Source: DATLZU01 sp051293835 (GTDB lineage Bacteria > Nitrospirota > Nitrospiria > Nitrospirales > Nitrospiraceae). From it: a stretch of DNA of 64,000 nucleotides. Positions 17,249-26,499 of this stretch are shown one piece after another. How positions within the stretch are numbered: the first letter of the stretch is position 1; each line of letters begins with the position of its first letter. The position numbers and the translations under genes were made by a program. The notes beneath the pieces were generated by a model. The model searched no databases. It was not told the origin of the DNA and saw only the letters and a program-made list of their open reading frames with translations. Location of the stretch: assembly GCA_051293835.1 (NCBI GenBank), contig JBPKMA010000007.1, forward strand, positions 121,484 to 185,483, given 5' to 3'.

Positions 17249-18010
17249 CTATCCGCTAGTAGCTACTCGCTGCTTGCTTCTCCGGGTAAAGACGGTCCGA
17301 AGCCCAAAGTAGCCGAAGGCGTCCTTCAAGTTGGAATAGATCCGTTTGAACGGGCCCATCTCCGGGTTGGTCACATACTCCATCGTTAGGACGATACGCT
17401 CCTCGCCCTCGGCCAGTGGCGTGACCGCGTGCCAAAGCTTGTCCCCGTTGAAGATCACCAGGTCGCCGGGCTCGGTCTTGAACTCGAGACGCCGGGGGGT
17501 TCTGGTCGGATCGTCTTTGTAGAGCTCGCAGACGAGCCGGCAGTGCTCGGATCGATCCACCAGCCCCATGAGGATCGTGTACCGTGCGCCCTCGTAGTAG
17601 GACGTGTCATAATGAAATCCGATGTGGTCACCCGGCTCAGTGTAGTAATAGAGGGCACAGGAGTGGGGATCGTGGTCCGGACAGAGCATCACACGGGCGT
17701 TGACCAGGCGGTTGAGGAAATCCATGAACGCGGGTGAGCGATACAGATCGAGAAAGCGCGGCGCCTTTTCGATGATCGTGTAATAACTAACGCTGCCCCC
17801 CTTCTTGTGACCCGGAATGTAATTGCGGTTCAACTCCAGCTTGACGGACTGGGCCTGCGGCACAAGGAGTTCCTTGACCACCGCACGAGGCAGGAACTCC
17901 CTGAGATAGACGAATTCGTTCTGATCCCAGTACTCCTGCTTCACCCGCTCGAGGTCGAGCGCGCCCACTGCCTGCTCGACGGCTTCCGCCACACTAATGG
18001 TCGTTGTCAT
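17249..18010 (-). CDS. 2-oxoglutarate/Fe(II)-dependent oxygenase (prolyl-4-hydroxylase-like)
   Basis: This is a 253-residue double-stranded beta-helix oxygenase. The iron ligands are visible as His133 and Asp135 in GFHYDTSYY and His194 in GDKLWHAVTP, and Arg205 in ERIVLTMEY fits the 2-oxoglutarate-binding position. The N-terminal MTTTISVAEAVEQ start (ATG ending at 18010) fits the conserved length better than an upstream in-frame start at 18058. The substrate is unknown; related proteins hydroxylate small molecules or protein side chains. It is convergent with the receiver gene and separated from lolA by 145 bp, so it may be transcribed alone. Confidence 0.8.
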   Translation of the reverse strand: MTTTISVAEAVEQAVGALDLERVKQEYWDQNEFVYLREFLPRAVVKELLVPQAQSVKLELNRNYIPGHKKGGSVSYYTIIEKAPRFLDLYRSPAFMDFLNRLVNARVMLCPDHDPHSCALYYYTEPGDHIGFHYDTSYYEGARYTILMGLVDRSEHCRLVCELYKDDPTRTPRRLEFKTEPGDLVIFNGDKLWHAVTPLAEGEERIVLTMEYVTNPEMGPFKRIYSNLKDAFGYFGLRTVFTRRSKQRVATSG

Positions 18011-18155
18011 TGTCCACTCTTGCGCTCCTCGTTCCCTGCTCCTTGATCGACTAACCAATCAGGGACGTAGCTCACGAACGTCTCTTGTGAATCGCAAGCA
18101 AGGCAGAGCTCCTGACGGCGAGCGACGCTGCACAATGCATGTAGTACACGCCAGC

Positions 18156-18863
18156 TCACGGCGGGCTCAGTGTCGGCGCCTTGACCACTTCGACGCCGGA
18201 CGGCACCTGGAAGTCGAACAGTCTGTCCTTCAGACCCACGTTCGCCTTGAGCCCGTTGAATTCAAAGGTCACGACGTTCCCGCTGATCTCGTGTAGAGTC
18301 AGACTCTTGATGAAATAGGTCTTCGGCTGAACCTCCATCACGATCCGGTCCAGCGTGCGGACCGCTTCCGAGTCCCTCTGCTTGGGCCGCAGCGTGACGA
18401 GCGGCAACCCTCCCGCGCCGCGAGGCTTGCCAGGCGTCGGTTCGATGTCGAACTGTTCCTCCAGCTTGGCCACTCCCTGCAGCAGTTCCAGCGGCGCCTT
18501 CGAAGCCGCCATCTGCGTCAACTTGCCGACCAGCACCTGCTTGTGCTCGGGCACGTACATCTTCACGTCGTCATGATTGACGTAAATCTCCTCGATGGAC
18601 GGCTCTACGTACTCCCACCGCAACCGTCCCGGCTTCTTGATATACACCCGGCCGGAGGACGTGATCGGCGTGGCGAAACCCTCGATCCTGGTTTTCTGCG
18701 CAAACTCGGCTTGCAGGTCCTTCGTCTGCGTATACCGCGCCTCCACCTTCTTCACGACCTCTCGGATTTCCTTGAGCGCCTTGTCCTCACCCCCCTCCTC
18801 AGCCCCACGGGCCGGTAAAACCGACCAAAAGGCAAAGGCCAGAAAGCAAGAAACAACCCTCAA
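18156..18863 (-). CDS. lolA: Outer-membrane lipoprotein carrier protein LolA
   Basis: LolA ferries lipoproteins across the periplasm. The 235-residue product has a signal peptide (VVSCFLAFAFWSVLPARG) and the family core. The core includes VEARYTQTKDLQAEFAQKT, SSGRVYIKKPGRLRWEYVEP, LVGKLTQMA and a C-terminal LTLHEISGNVVTFEFNGLK. No ATG precedes the signal peptide in frame at a sensible distance, so I use TTG 18863 without a clear ribosome binding site; the start is the weak point. It lies 263 bp downstream of ftsK on the same strand, with a strong inverted repeat between. Confidence 0.82.
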   Translation of the reverse strand: MRVVSCFLAFAFWSVLPARGAEEGGEDKALKEIREVVKKVEARYTQTKDLQAEFAQKTRIEGFATPITSSGRVYIKKPGRLRWEYVEPSIEEIYVNHDDVKMYVPEHKQVLVGKLTQMAASKAPLELLQGVAKLEEQFDIEPTPGKPRGAGGLPLVTLRPKQRDSEAVRTLDRIVMEVQPKTYFIKSLTLHEISGNVVTFEFNGLKANVGLKDRLFDFQVPSGVEVVKAPTLSPP

Positions 18864-19032
18864 GAGGATGCGGCAGTGCTGAGAAAGACAAAGACAATGA
18901 GGCGACGGAGTTAGGGACAGACCATAGCTCTTGGGAGCAATGGAAGCGGCCTGGCGAATTGGGCGGAGGCTCGGGACCCGCACTTGCCGGCCAGATGCGG
19001 TGCGCCTCGGCGGACGGCGAGCACTGGACGAA

Positions 19033-19062
19033 GCTCCGTTTAAGCGACGCTTTAAACGGAGC
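19033..19062. terminator. long inverted repeat between ftsK and lolA
   Basis: GCTCCGTTTAAGCG (19033-19046) and CGCTTTAAACGGAGC (19048-19062) are complementary over 14 bp with one bulged T and a one-base centre. It lies about 65 bp after the ftsK stop on the - strand. Without a T-run it could be a terminator, an RNA-processing site or a protein-binding palindrome. Confidence 0.5.
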
Positions 19063-19126
19063 AAGTTGTGCAGCCGAGCAGCCTCTATCACTCTACAACC
19101 TCGGCACATTTCGTTCAAATAACTTC

Positions 19127-21553
19127 TCACACTTCTTTCTCCCCCACCGGCCCCCGCCGCACCAGGACCTCGCGCCGCCCATCCCGCGCCGGCGCGCTCA
19201 CCAACCCTTCCTGCTCCATCCGCTCGATCATCCGCGCCGCCCGCGGATACCCGACACGCAGCCGCCGCTGGATCAGCGAAGCCGACGCCTGCCCTGAAGA
19301 CAAGACGATTTCTTTGGCCTGCTCGTACACTTCATCCTGCTGCTCTTCCTGGACCGCTTCTTCTTGGCGCAGCGCCTGCAGTTCTTCGCTATAGGTCGGC
19401 GCAGCCTGTTTCTTGACGAACTCCACCACGCGCCGCACGTCGTCGTCAGCCACGAAGGAGCCGTGAACACGGGTGATCCGTCCGGTGCCAGAGGCGAGGT
19501 ACAGCATGTCGCCCTTTCCCAGCAGCGCCTCCGCCCCGTTCGCGTCCAGAATGGTCCGCGAGTCGGTCTTCGAGGACACCTGGAAGGCGATCCGCGCCGG
19601 GAAATTGGCCTTGATCAGCCCCGTGATGACATCGACCGAAGGACGCTGGGTCGCCAGGATCAGATGGATGCCGGCTGCCCGGGCCATCTGCGCCAGCCGC
19701 GCGATCTTGTCTTCCACATCCTTGGGCGCCACCATCATCAGATCAGCCAGTTCGTCGATCATGACGACGATGTACGGCAATGGTTCCGGCGGCGTCTGCG
19801 GCGGCGTCACCGGCGCGGCCGTGCTCCCCTCGGAAATCGAGCTCTCGCCGGCAGACAGCCTCTCTTCGTCGGACAGAAAGCGAATCGGCAATTCGGTCTG
19901 CTCCGGAGCGCCGGCCGACTTGCCGTTCGGCAGCACACCTTGGGCCGCGGCGACCCGGCGGTTGTACGCGTCGATATTGCGCACCCCCGCTTCGGCCAAC
20001 AGCTTGTAGCGCCGTTCCATCTCCTGCACCACCCAGCCGAGTCCGCGGGCCGCCGATTTGGGATCGGTGATCACCGGCCGCAGCAGATGCGGAATGCCGT
20101 CGTAGGACTGCAACTCCAGCATCTTCGGATCGATCAGAAGCAGTTTGACTTCGTCCGGTCGGGCGGAAAACAAGATGCTCAGCAGCATGGTGTTCAAGCT
20201 GACGCTCTTGCCGGCTCCCGTCGCGCCGGCGACCAGGAGATGCGGCATAGCTTTCAGATCGGCGGTGACGGGCACCCCGAAAATGTCCTTGCCCAACGCC
20301 AAGGTCAACTTGGACCGCGACCGCCTGAAGGCGTCGCTCGTAACCACCTCCTTGAGCGAGACGGTCTCCCGGTAGCGGTTCGGCACCTCGATCCCGACCA
20401 CCGATTTGCCGGGCAAGGGTGCGACGATCCGCAAGCTCATCGCTTTCAGGGCCAGGGCCAGGTCGTCGGCTAGGTTCACGATGCGGGCGACCTTGATGCC
20501 GGGCGCCGGCTCGAATTCATACATCGTGACCACCGGCCCGGGATGGACTTCTGTGACCTTGCCCTCGATGCCGAAACTCAAGAGCGCGCGCGTCAACACG
20601 TCGGCTTGGGTTTTCAGCTCCTCCTCGGTCATACGCGCCAACGGACCAGAAGGATCGCTCAAGAGTTCGTTCGGATCCGGCAGAACGTAGCCGCTGGACA
20701 GCACCCGCGACGGCGTCATGTCGGTCTCCGGATCCGGCTCTTCGGTAGACTTGGGGATTGGCTTGGCGCTTGTCCGAATGCGCGGCGGCTCCGGTATCGC
20801 GGGGAGCGCGAGCTCTTCTTCCTTGTCCCGTTCGTCGACCACGGCGGACCGGTTCGTCCGCGTAGTCTTGGACGTGGCTCTCCGGCGGGTCCCCTCCTCC
20901 GCCGGACGCCCGGACCGTTCGAGCATCAGCGCCGACACCATCTCTTTTACAAACGCCCACCATTCAGGTACGCGCTGAGACAGGCCCACGAGCGAAATCG
21001 GCACGACGCCCAACAACGACACCACCAGCCCGGCTAGGACAATAATATGGGCGCCGGTGCTGGCAAAATACATCCGCAAGCCATCAGCGATGAACCGGCC
21101 GCACACGCCGCCCGCCATCCCGCGAGAAACCAACCCGCTCGACAGCGTCGGTACGCCGACGACTTCCAAATGGAACAAGGCGCTCAACAGCAGGAGGAAC
21201 GCCAGCGAGCTGACAGCGCCACGTGCCGTGATCCCCCGCCATCCCTGCGTGAAGCAGCGGACCCCCGATAACCCCAACGCAAACGGAAAGACGTAGGCAG
21301 CGGCACCGATGACGGAAAACAGCGTCGCCGCCAGCCAGGCGCCGGCCCTCCCAATGAGATTCTGTGTGGGCGGGTGGGTGGACGATCCCGCCCTGACAGA
21401 CTGGAGGTCTCCGGGCACGAAGGAGACGAGACTCAGCAGCGTCAGGAGACTCAGCGCGATGAGCAAGACGCCGATCACCTCGCGCTGGAGATGAGAAGAA
21501 TGGAAGGAGGCATTGCGGGCGTCACCGCGCTTTGCCGTGGTGGACACACCCAT
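19127..21553 (-). CDS. ftsK: DNA translocase FtsK/SpoIIIE
   Basis: This hexameric ATPase pumps chromosome termini through the division septum. The 808-residue product has an N-terminal region with four predicted membrane helices (VIGVLLIALSLLTLLSLVSF, WLAATLFSVIGAAAYVFPFA and two more), a short charged linker and the motor. Walker A is VAGATGAGKS with Lys449 and Walker B is VVMIDELADLMM. The C-terminal gamma winged helix reads SLIQRRLRVGYPRAARMIERM and binds polar sequences. The motor carries a Pro/Ser-rich insert near EGSTAAPVTPPQTPPEP. I chose ATG 21553 (MGVSTTAKRGD); an upstream in-frame start at 21604 lacks support. ksgA lies 65 bp upstream on the same strand. Confidence 0.95.
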   Translation of the reverse strand: MGVSTTAKRGDARNASFHSSHLQREVIGVLLIALSLLTLLSLVSFVPGDLQSVRAGSSTHPPTQNLIGRAGAWLAATLFSVIGAAAYVFPFALGLSGVRCFTQGWRGITARGAVSSLAFLLLLSALFHLEVVGVPTLSSGLVSRGMAGGVCGRFIADGLRMYFASTGAHIIVLAGLVVSLLGVVPISLVGLSQRVPEWWAFVKEMVSALMLERSGRPAEEGTRRRATSKTTRTNRSAVVDERDKEEELALPAIPEPPRIRTSAKPIPKSTEEPDPETDMTPSRVLSSGYVLPDPNELLSDPSGPLARMTEEELKTQADVLTRALLSFGIEGKVTEVHPGPVVTMYEFEPAPGIKVARIVNLADDLALALKAMSLRIVAPLPGKSVVGIEVPNRYRETVSLKEVVTSDAFRRSRSKLTLALGKDIFGVPVTADLKAMPHLLVAGATGAGKSVSLNTMLLSILFSARPDEVKLLLIDPKMLELQSYDGIPHLLRPVITDPKSAARGLGWVVQEMERRYKLLAEAGVRNIDAYNRRVAAAQGVLPNGKSAGAPEQTELPIRFLSDEERLSAGESSISEGSTAAPVTPPQTPPEPLPYIVVMIDELADLMMVAPKDVEDKIARLAQMARAAGIHLILATQRPSVDVITGLIKANFPARIAFQVSSKTDSRTILDANGAEALLGKGDMLYLASGTGRITRVHGSFVADDDVRRVVEFVKKQAAPTYSEELQALRQEEAVQEEQQDEVYEQAKEIVLSSGQASASLIQRRLRVGYPRAARMIERMEQEGLVSAPARDGRREVLVRRGPVGEKEV

Positions 21554-21618
21554 AATCGGGTGGATGGTAACACCTCGCCCGGCAGGGGGCAAGAGGCGCC
21601 GCACCTAATTCCTACTTT

Positions 21619-22419
21619 CTAATCCCTTGAGTCCAGCGCACGGGCGAGCGCAACGTACTCCTCGAGGGAAAGGGTCTCCGCGCGACGGGAGGGGTCGATC
21701 CCGCACCGCTCTAGCGCGCGAGTGATCGGTTCCTGCGGCACCCCTTCGTCCCGGAGCGAATTGAGCAGCGTTTTGCGCCGATGAGCGAAGGCAGCCCTGA
21801 CGAGCCAGGTGAACCGGACTTCCTCTGCCCGATCCAGAGGGCCGGCTGGCTTCATCACGAAACCTATCACGGCAGAGGCGACATCCGGACGTGGGCGGAA
21901 ACACTCGGGCGACACGATAAAGGCCGGACGCACATCAGCGACATAGCGGGCCAGCACAGACAAGACGCCGTACTTCTTCGTCCCTGGTTGGGCAACCAGT
22001 CGTTCGGCCACCTCGGCCTGCAGCATCAAGATCATGCGGGCGATCCGGTCGCGAGCATTGAGAAGCCGGAAAAGCAACGGGGTCGAGACGTAGTAGGGCA
22101 GATTCGCCACGACGACCGTTCGCAGCGGCAGCGACTCATACGGAAACTCCAACGCATCCCCCAGCCGCAGATCGAGGTTGGTATATTCCCGCAAGGTCTC
22201 CTTGAGATAGGCGTGGAGCTTTGGATCAATCTCGACTGCGATGACCTGACCGGCCGTCTCACAGAGCAAGGTTGTCAGAATCCCCCGCCCCGGTCCGATC
22301 TCCAACACCGTTTCGTCGGTTTGCGGGGCGGCAAGCGAGACGATTTTGCGAGCGATGTTCTGATCAACCAGGAAGTGCTGGCCCAGACGTTTGAGAGCCG
22401 GGGGCAGAGAGAGGGTCAT
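21619..22419 (-). CDS. ksgA: 16S rRNA (adenine1518/1519-N6)-dimethyltransferase
   Basis: KsgA/RsmA dimethylates two adjacent adenines in helix 45 of 16S rRNA late in small-subunit assembly. The 266-residue protein has the family start (LKRLGQHFLVDQNIARKIV), SAM motif I (VLEIGPGRGILT), the acidic loop EIDPKL and the catalytic NLPYYVSTPLL motif. The C-terminal domain has the usual PRPDVASAVIGF and RRKTLLNSLRD segments. Length is normal. The upstream small gene ends 25 bp before its start and pdxA lies beyond it, so ksgA, the small gene and pdxA are probably one transcript; pdxA-ksgA linkage is common. Confidence 0.95.
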   Translation of the reverse strand: MTLSLPPALKRLGQHFLVDQNIARKIVSLAAPQTDETVLEIGPGRGILTTLLCETAGQVIAVEIDPKLHAYLKETLREYTNLDLRLGDALEFPYESLPLRTVVVANLPYYVSTPLLFRLLNARDRIARMILMLQAEVAERLVAQPGTKKYGVLSVLARYVADVRPAFIVSPECFRPRPDVASAVIGFVMKPAGPLDRAEEVRFTWLVRAAFAHRRKTLLNSLRDEGVPQEPITRALERCGIDPSRRAETLSLEEYVALARALDSRD

Positions 22420-22444
22420 GCGCGTTGAACCAGGAGCAATACCA

Positions 22445-22768
22445 TCATACGCTGTCGCCCGGCCGCGCCTTGCTCTTCACATCCTTGACGAGCGCCAGCA
22501 GGACATCGCGGTAGAATTCGACCTCGTCGTTAAACTCTTCCAGCAGATCATAGGTAAACGACGGCCCCGGCTGCTTTGCGGCAAACTGCTGCGCGTCTTT
22601 CTGGCCGAGGTATTGCGCAATGAGGGGCACCATCTTGCTTTTCCATTTCACGATGCGCTCTTTCCCTGCAACCGCGTTCAAGTCCTCCGCCGTTCGCTTC
22701 GCAATCCCTTCCAGTTCGTTGAGCTGCCGTTCGAGCATGATCAGCGCCGCGCTGAGTTGATCGGCCAT
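22445..22768 (-). CDS. Conserved small helical protein of unknown function
   Basis: The 107-residue product has no signal peptide or membrane helix. It looks entirely helical, with an N-terminal amphipathic helix (LSAALIMLERQLNELEGIAK) and a later acidic one (LLEEFNDEVEFYRDVLLAL). ATG 22768 is preceded by GAGGAGTGAAG, a good ribosome binding site. I do not recognise the family. It lies between pdxA and ksgA on the same strand and may be co-transcribed with them. The gap toward pdxA carries a copy of the dispersed TAGC-rich repeat. Confidence 0.6.
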   Translation of the reverse strand: MADQLSAALIMLERQLNELEGIAKRTAEDLNAVAGKERIVKWKSKMVPLIAQYLGQKDAQQFAAKQPGPSFTYDLLEEFNDEVEFYRDVLLALVKDVKSKARPGDSV

Positions 22769-22860
22769 GACTTCACTCCTCTGCCTGAACAGATAGCTGG
22801 CAGCCACTAGCGAGCAGCTAAAGCCGCACCGGAACCCTCCGGATTGCAGCTTCGCACTCT

Positions 22861-23925
22861 TCACTCTCCAGGCGGCTTTTCCGCTACTCGCTCCTTGCGC
22901 TTCACAGTTCTTCGAGCCGCCAGTTGGGCGGCCAGCTTCACCGCTTCCAGTAGGCTGCCGTGATCCGCCACCCCTTTGCCCGCAATGTCATACGCTGTTC
23001 CGTGATCGACTGAGGTGCGGATGATCGGAAGCCCCACCGTTACATTCACGCATTTTCCGAACGCCACCAGCTTCAGCGGGATCAACCCTTGGTCGTGGTA
23101 CATGGCCACGATGCCGTCGTAGTCTCCGCGGACCGCCTTTCCGAACAGGGTATCGGCCGGCAACGGATCGCTGGCCAGGATGCCGGCTCTCCGAGCCCGT
23201 CGCACCGCCGGCCCGATGCTGCGCGCCTCCTCATCGCCGAATAAGCCGCCCTCGCCGGCGTGGGGGTTCAACGCTGCGACACCGATCTTGGGCTTGCGGA
23301 CGCCGAAGTACTCGCGCAACCCCTTGTTGGCGAGACGGATCGCCTTCTCAATGCGCTCCGGCGTGAGCGTGGCAGAGAGGTCGCGGACGGCCACATGCGT
23401 CGTGACGAACATGATTTTGAGCGGCCCGCCGACGATCATCATGCCCACTTCCTTGCTGTGGGTGAGATCAGCCAACAGTTCGGTGTGGCCCGGATAGTGC
23501 CAACCGGCCAAGTTGATCGCTTCCTTATTGATCGGCGCCGTCACGATGCCGTCGAGGCACCCGACTTCGGCCAACGCGACCGCTTTCCGAATGAACGCCA
23601 CGGCCGCGCCACCGGTCTCGGCACCGGCCTGGCCCATCCGGTATCGGCCTAGCGGTTTCGTCAACGGATCCAATACCGCGACCTGCCCCGGACGCCCGAA
23701 CGGCTGCTCATGTCCCGAAACCGCAACCGTGTTCAACGGCAACTTGAGCCACCGGATCGTCCGCGTCATGACTGGCAATGACCCGATCACAAGGGGCCGG
23801 CACAGGCGATACACTTCACGCCCGGCCAGCGCCTTCGCCACCACCTCGGGCCCGATTCCCGCCGGATCACCCATGGTAATACCGAGCAGCGGACGCTTGT
23901 CATAGTGTGGCTCCGATTTCACCAT
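22861..23925 (-). CDS. pdxA: 4-hydroxythreonine-4-phosphate dehydrogenase
   Basis: PdxA oxidises 4-phosphohydroxy-L-threonine in the DXP-dependent pyridoxal phosphate pathway, in the cytoplasm. The 354-residue protein shows LLGITMGDPAGIGPEVVAKAL at the N-terminus. The metal and substrate region APINKEAINLAG is followed by YPGHTELLADL, and the remaining conserved pieces are VTTHVAVRDLS, ALNPHAGEGGLFGDEE and MYHDQGLIPLKLVAFG. Three histidines in these motifs match the zinc-binding set. The start at 23925 fits the family length. It is the first gene of a probable pdxA-small gene-ksgA transcript. Confidence 0.94.
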   Translation of the reverse strand: MVKSEPHYDKRPLLGITMGDPAGIGPEVVAKALAGREVYRLCRPLVIGSLPVMTRTIRWLKLPLNTVAVSGHEQPFGRPGQVAVLDPLTKPLGRYRMGQAGAETGGAAVAFIRKAVALAEVGCLDGIVTAPINKEAINLAGWHYPGHTELLADLTHSKEVGMMIVGGPLKIMFVTTHVAVRDLSATLTPERIEKAIRLANKGLREYFGVRKPKIGVAALNPHAGEGGLFGDEEARSIGPAVRRARRAGILASDPLPADTLFGKAVRGDYDGIVAMYHDQGLIPLKLVAFGKCVNVTVGLPIIRTSVDHGTAYDIAGKGVADHGSLLEAVKLAAQLAARRTVKRKERVAEKPPGE

Positions 23926-23970
23926 CGTTCTCTTCCAAAATTTATCGCCTCAAATAAACCAATCACTCGC

Positions 23971-24975
23971 CTACCATCCGTACAGATACACCGTATATCC
24001 GATATACAGCAGCGCGCTGCCGCCTAACAACCAGGGCCGCCAATGGCCACCCCACAGCAGTTGCCCCAAGCTGAGCACAACTGCCGCCATCGCCAGCAGC
24101 ATGGTGATGAGCGCCGACGGCGCCAACGTCCAGTCCGTCCCGAGCAGGCCTACGGACACCGGAAAGGTCCCTTGAAACACCATCGCCCCAGTGACGTTGC
24201 CGACGGCCAACCGATCTTTCTCGCGGTAGAGCCAGAGAAAACTATTGGACATCTCCGGCAGCTCGGTGGCCAACGGCGCGATCAGCAGCGCCAACAGCAA
24301 CGGCGAGACGTTTAACTCGACGGCGATGGACTTGGCCGCGGTCACGAACAGATGCGCCCCGACGGCCAATCCGGTCAGCCCTGCCATACCTTGCAGAACG
24401 ATCACGGCATAGGCGGGCTTGGCCGCCCGTCGCGCAAAGATCAACGGCTCGATCTCGGCTTCCCCTTCACCTTCCTCCGGAGTCGCAAATTTGATCCTCA
24501 GATAATAGAGGTACACACCCACCAGCAGCAGCGCGGCCGCATAGTGCAGCGGCCGCAACGGAGCGTAGGCGCAGACGACGGCCATTCCATAGCTGAACAG
24601 GAAAAATTGGAGATCAACCCGCACTTCCCGATAATCCAGCTTGAAGGACGCCGCTCGCTTTCCGAGGCCAGCGTAGAGCAGCAGCAGGCCGGCCAGGATA
24701 GGCAGCACCAGTGTGCTCAGCATGAACGGCGCGCCCAGGATCGCACCCAGGCCCACTTCAGTCCGCTCCTGGCCGTTCCCAAAGAAGATGGCGATGATCG
24801 GGATGGACGTCTCTGGCAAAGTGGTCCCGACAGCGGCGAAGATGCTTCCCACCGCACCTTCCGAGACTTTGAGGCGTTTGCCGAGCCATTCGATCCCGTT
24901 GGTAAAGAGCGCGCAGCCGCCCAACGTGACGACGACCGAAAACACCACCAGCGCGACGTAGGCCAGGACGGTCAA
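23971..24975 (-). CDS. Sodium/calcium exchanger family membrane protein
   Basis: The 334-residue product has about ten hydrophobic helices in two inverted halves. The alpha-repeat signatures are EGAVGSIFAAVGTTLPETSI in the first half and LALLIAPLATELPEMSNSFLW in the second. These match the CaCA/NCX superfamily GTSLPE and ATELPE motifs that bind Na and Ca. TTG 24975 is chosen because GGAGG lies 5 bp upstream and the first helix starts right after it. A longer in-frame extension to 25041 reads through repetitive DNA and is unlikely. The transported cation is not certain from sequence. Confidence 0.85.
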   Translation of the reverse strand: MTVLAYVALVVFSVVVTLGGCALFTNGIEWLGKRLKVSEGAVGSIFAAVGTTLPETSIPIIAIFFGNGQERTEVGLGAILGAPFMLSTLVLPILAGLLLLYAGLGKRAASFKLDYREVRVDLQFFLFSYGMAVVCAYAPLRPLHYAAALLLVGVYLYYLRIKFATPEEGEGEAEIEPLIFARRAAKPAYAVIVLQGMAGLTGLAVGAHLFVTAAKSIAVELNVSPLLLALLIAPLATELPEMSNSFLWLYREKDRLAVGNVTGAMVFQGTFPVSVGLLGTDWTLAPSALITMLLAMAAVVLSLGQLLWGGHWRPWLLGGSALLYIGYTVYLYGW

Positions 24976-25067
24976 GCGCGCCTCCGTAATGAGACGCGAA
25001 GCGTGAGGCGTAGCACGTGAAGCGACCGGTCGCAGCGGCAACGCGTTTCGCCTTGCATCGTTCCCCC

Positions 25068-26285
25068 TTATCCTTTGCCACCTTGATCCTTTGTTTTTCC
25101 GGCTGCCTTCATCTTCCGGTACGCCTGCATCGCTTCTTCCAGCACCTCCCGCACCGGCCGGTCGGTCTGGTCGGCGATCCGCTTACAGTCGAGATACTCT
25201 GGCGCCGCCTTCGTCAGACCGGGCTCAATGTCCGCCACTTTGATTCTGACCGCTCCGCCGCTCGTCCGGACGACCACAAACCGGCGGGTCAACACGCGGC
25301 GCGCGACATCTTGAACGCGCACGCCGAGCGCCGAGGTCTCGCGGAAGATGACCCCAATCACCGCCTCCGCGTTCTCGCGGGCCGCAACCGCGGCCAGCAC
25401 GATGCCGGGACGCCCCCTCTTCATAATGACCGGCGTGAGCGTCACGTCCAAGGCGCCGGCGTTGAACAATCGATCGATTACCGTCTCATAGGCTTGGGGA
25501 TTCAAGTCGTCCAGGTTAGTCTCGGCCTGCACGACGAAGTCAGTCATGCCCGCGCTCGGCGCCGGCACATCGCCGAGAAAGACGCGCAGGACGTTCGGCC
25601 ACTCGCGCGGGTCGGCCGTCCCGGCGCCATAGCCGATCGCCGACGGACGGATGAGCGGCAACGGGCCGTAGTCATCGACCAACGTGCGCAGCAACGCCAT
25701 GCCGGTAGGCGTCGTCAACTCCTGCTGCGGCCCCGCGCTGTAAACCGGCACGCCGGCCGCCAGCGCCGCCACCGCCGGCCCCGGAACCGGCAAGCGGCCA
25801 TGCGCAGTCTCGATCATGCCCGCCCCCAGATTCACGGCCGAGGCGGTGACCCGCTTCACGCCCAACAGATGGCACCCGAGGAGCGCTCCGGTCACATCCA
25901 CGAGCGAATCCATCACTCCCAGTTCGTGAAACTCGACGTCCTCGGGTTTGACGCGATGCGCAATCCCCTCGGCTTTCGCCAATCGAGCAAACACCTCGCA
26001 ACTTCGTTCCTTGACCGGTGGAGGCAGGGTGCTGGCCGACAGCATCCGCTGGATGCGCGAGAGCGACAGCGGAGAGCGGAACCCCCGGTGAACCATCACG
26101 TCCACCTTGGTAGCGTGGAGCCCGCCCCGAAGGACCCGCTTCGCCGCCAAGCTGAACCCGCCGACCCGCAGCGCCTTCAACCCCTTTTCGAGGTCTTTCA
26201 CAGACAGACCGGCGTCCACCAACGCGCCGAGAATCATGTCCCCGCTGACGCCGGAGAAACAATCGAAATGCAGATGACGTCCCAC
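25068..26285 (-). CDS. larC: Nickel-pincer cofactor insertion protein LarC
   Basis: LarC inserts nickel into the pyridinium-dithiocarboxylate mononucleotide made by LarB and LarE, completing the cofactor of lactate racemase-type enzymes. The 405-residue product has the N-terminal HLHFDCFSGVSGDMILGALVDAG signature, a histidine-containing EDVEFHELGVMDSLVDVTGA segment and the C-terminal CTP-binding part (QAETNLDDLNPQ, VIMKRGRPGIVLAA). GTG 26285 has GAGGCAG upstream and begins next to the signature; GTG 26369 and ATG 26318 are longer options. larB lies 0.8 kb away on the same strand, with a + strand gene between. larE and a LarA enzyme are not in this window. Confidence 0.88.
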   Translation of the reverse strand: MGRHLHFDCFSGVSGDMILGALVDAGLSVKDLEKGLKALRVGGFSLAAKRVLRGGLHATKVDVMVHRGFRSPLSLSRIQRMLSASTLPPPVKERSCEVFARLAKAEGIAHRVKPEDVEFHELGVMDSLVDVTGALLGCHLLGVKRVTASAVNLGAGMIETAHGRLPVPGPAVAALAAGVPVYSAGPQQELTTPTGMALLRTLVDDYGPLPLIRPSAIGYGAGTADPREWPNVLRVFLGDVPAPSAGMTDFVVQAETNLDDLNPQAYETVIDRLFNAGALDVTLTPVIMKRGRPGIVLAAVAARENAEAVIGVIFRETSALGVRVQDVARRVLTRRFVVVRTSGGAVRIKVADIEPGLTKAAPEYLDCKRIADQTDRPVREVLEEAMQAYRKMKAAGKTKDQGGKG

Positions 26286-26499
26286 ACCTGCCTCGCATCG
26301 CCGCATCTGCGCGGCCATCTTACCGAAGCGCTTTGCGCGCGGCAATGTCGAACCCATTTGAAAGGCCACGGTTCCGGGCCCTGTCAGACCCTAGAATCGC
26401 TCACTTTACGCGATTGACAGTCCCGCCGCGCTGTGTTATCCCCCTCTGCGTTTTTTGTCCCGACTCCGGAAACGCACCTGATTCGATGGCAAGGCCCAG

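Noticed and set aside
19364..20473. Long + strand open frame opposite ftsK
   Set aside because: The His/Arg/Gln-rich translation has no domain, while ftsK is certain on the other strand.
24976..25041. N-terminal extension of the Na/Ca exchanger
   Set aside because: The extension reads repetitive ACGCTTCACG-like DNA; TTG 24975 has a proper GGAGG site.
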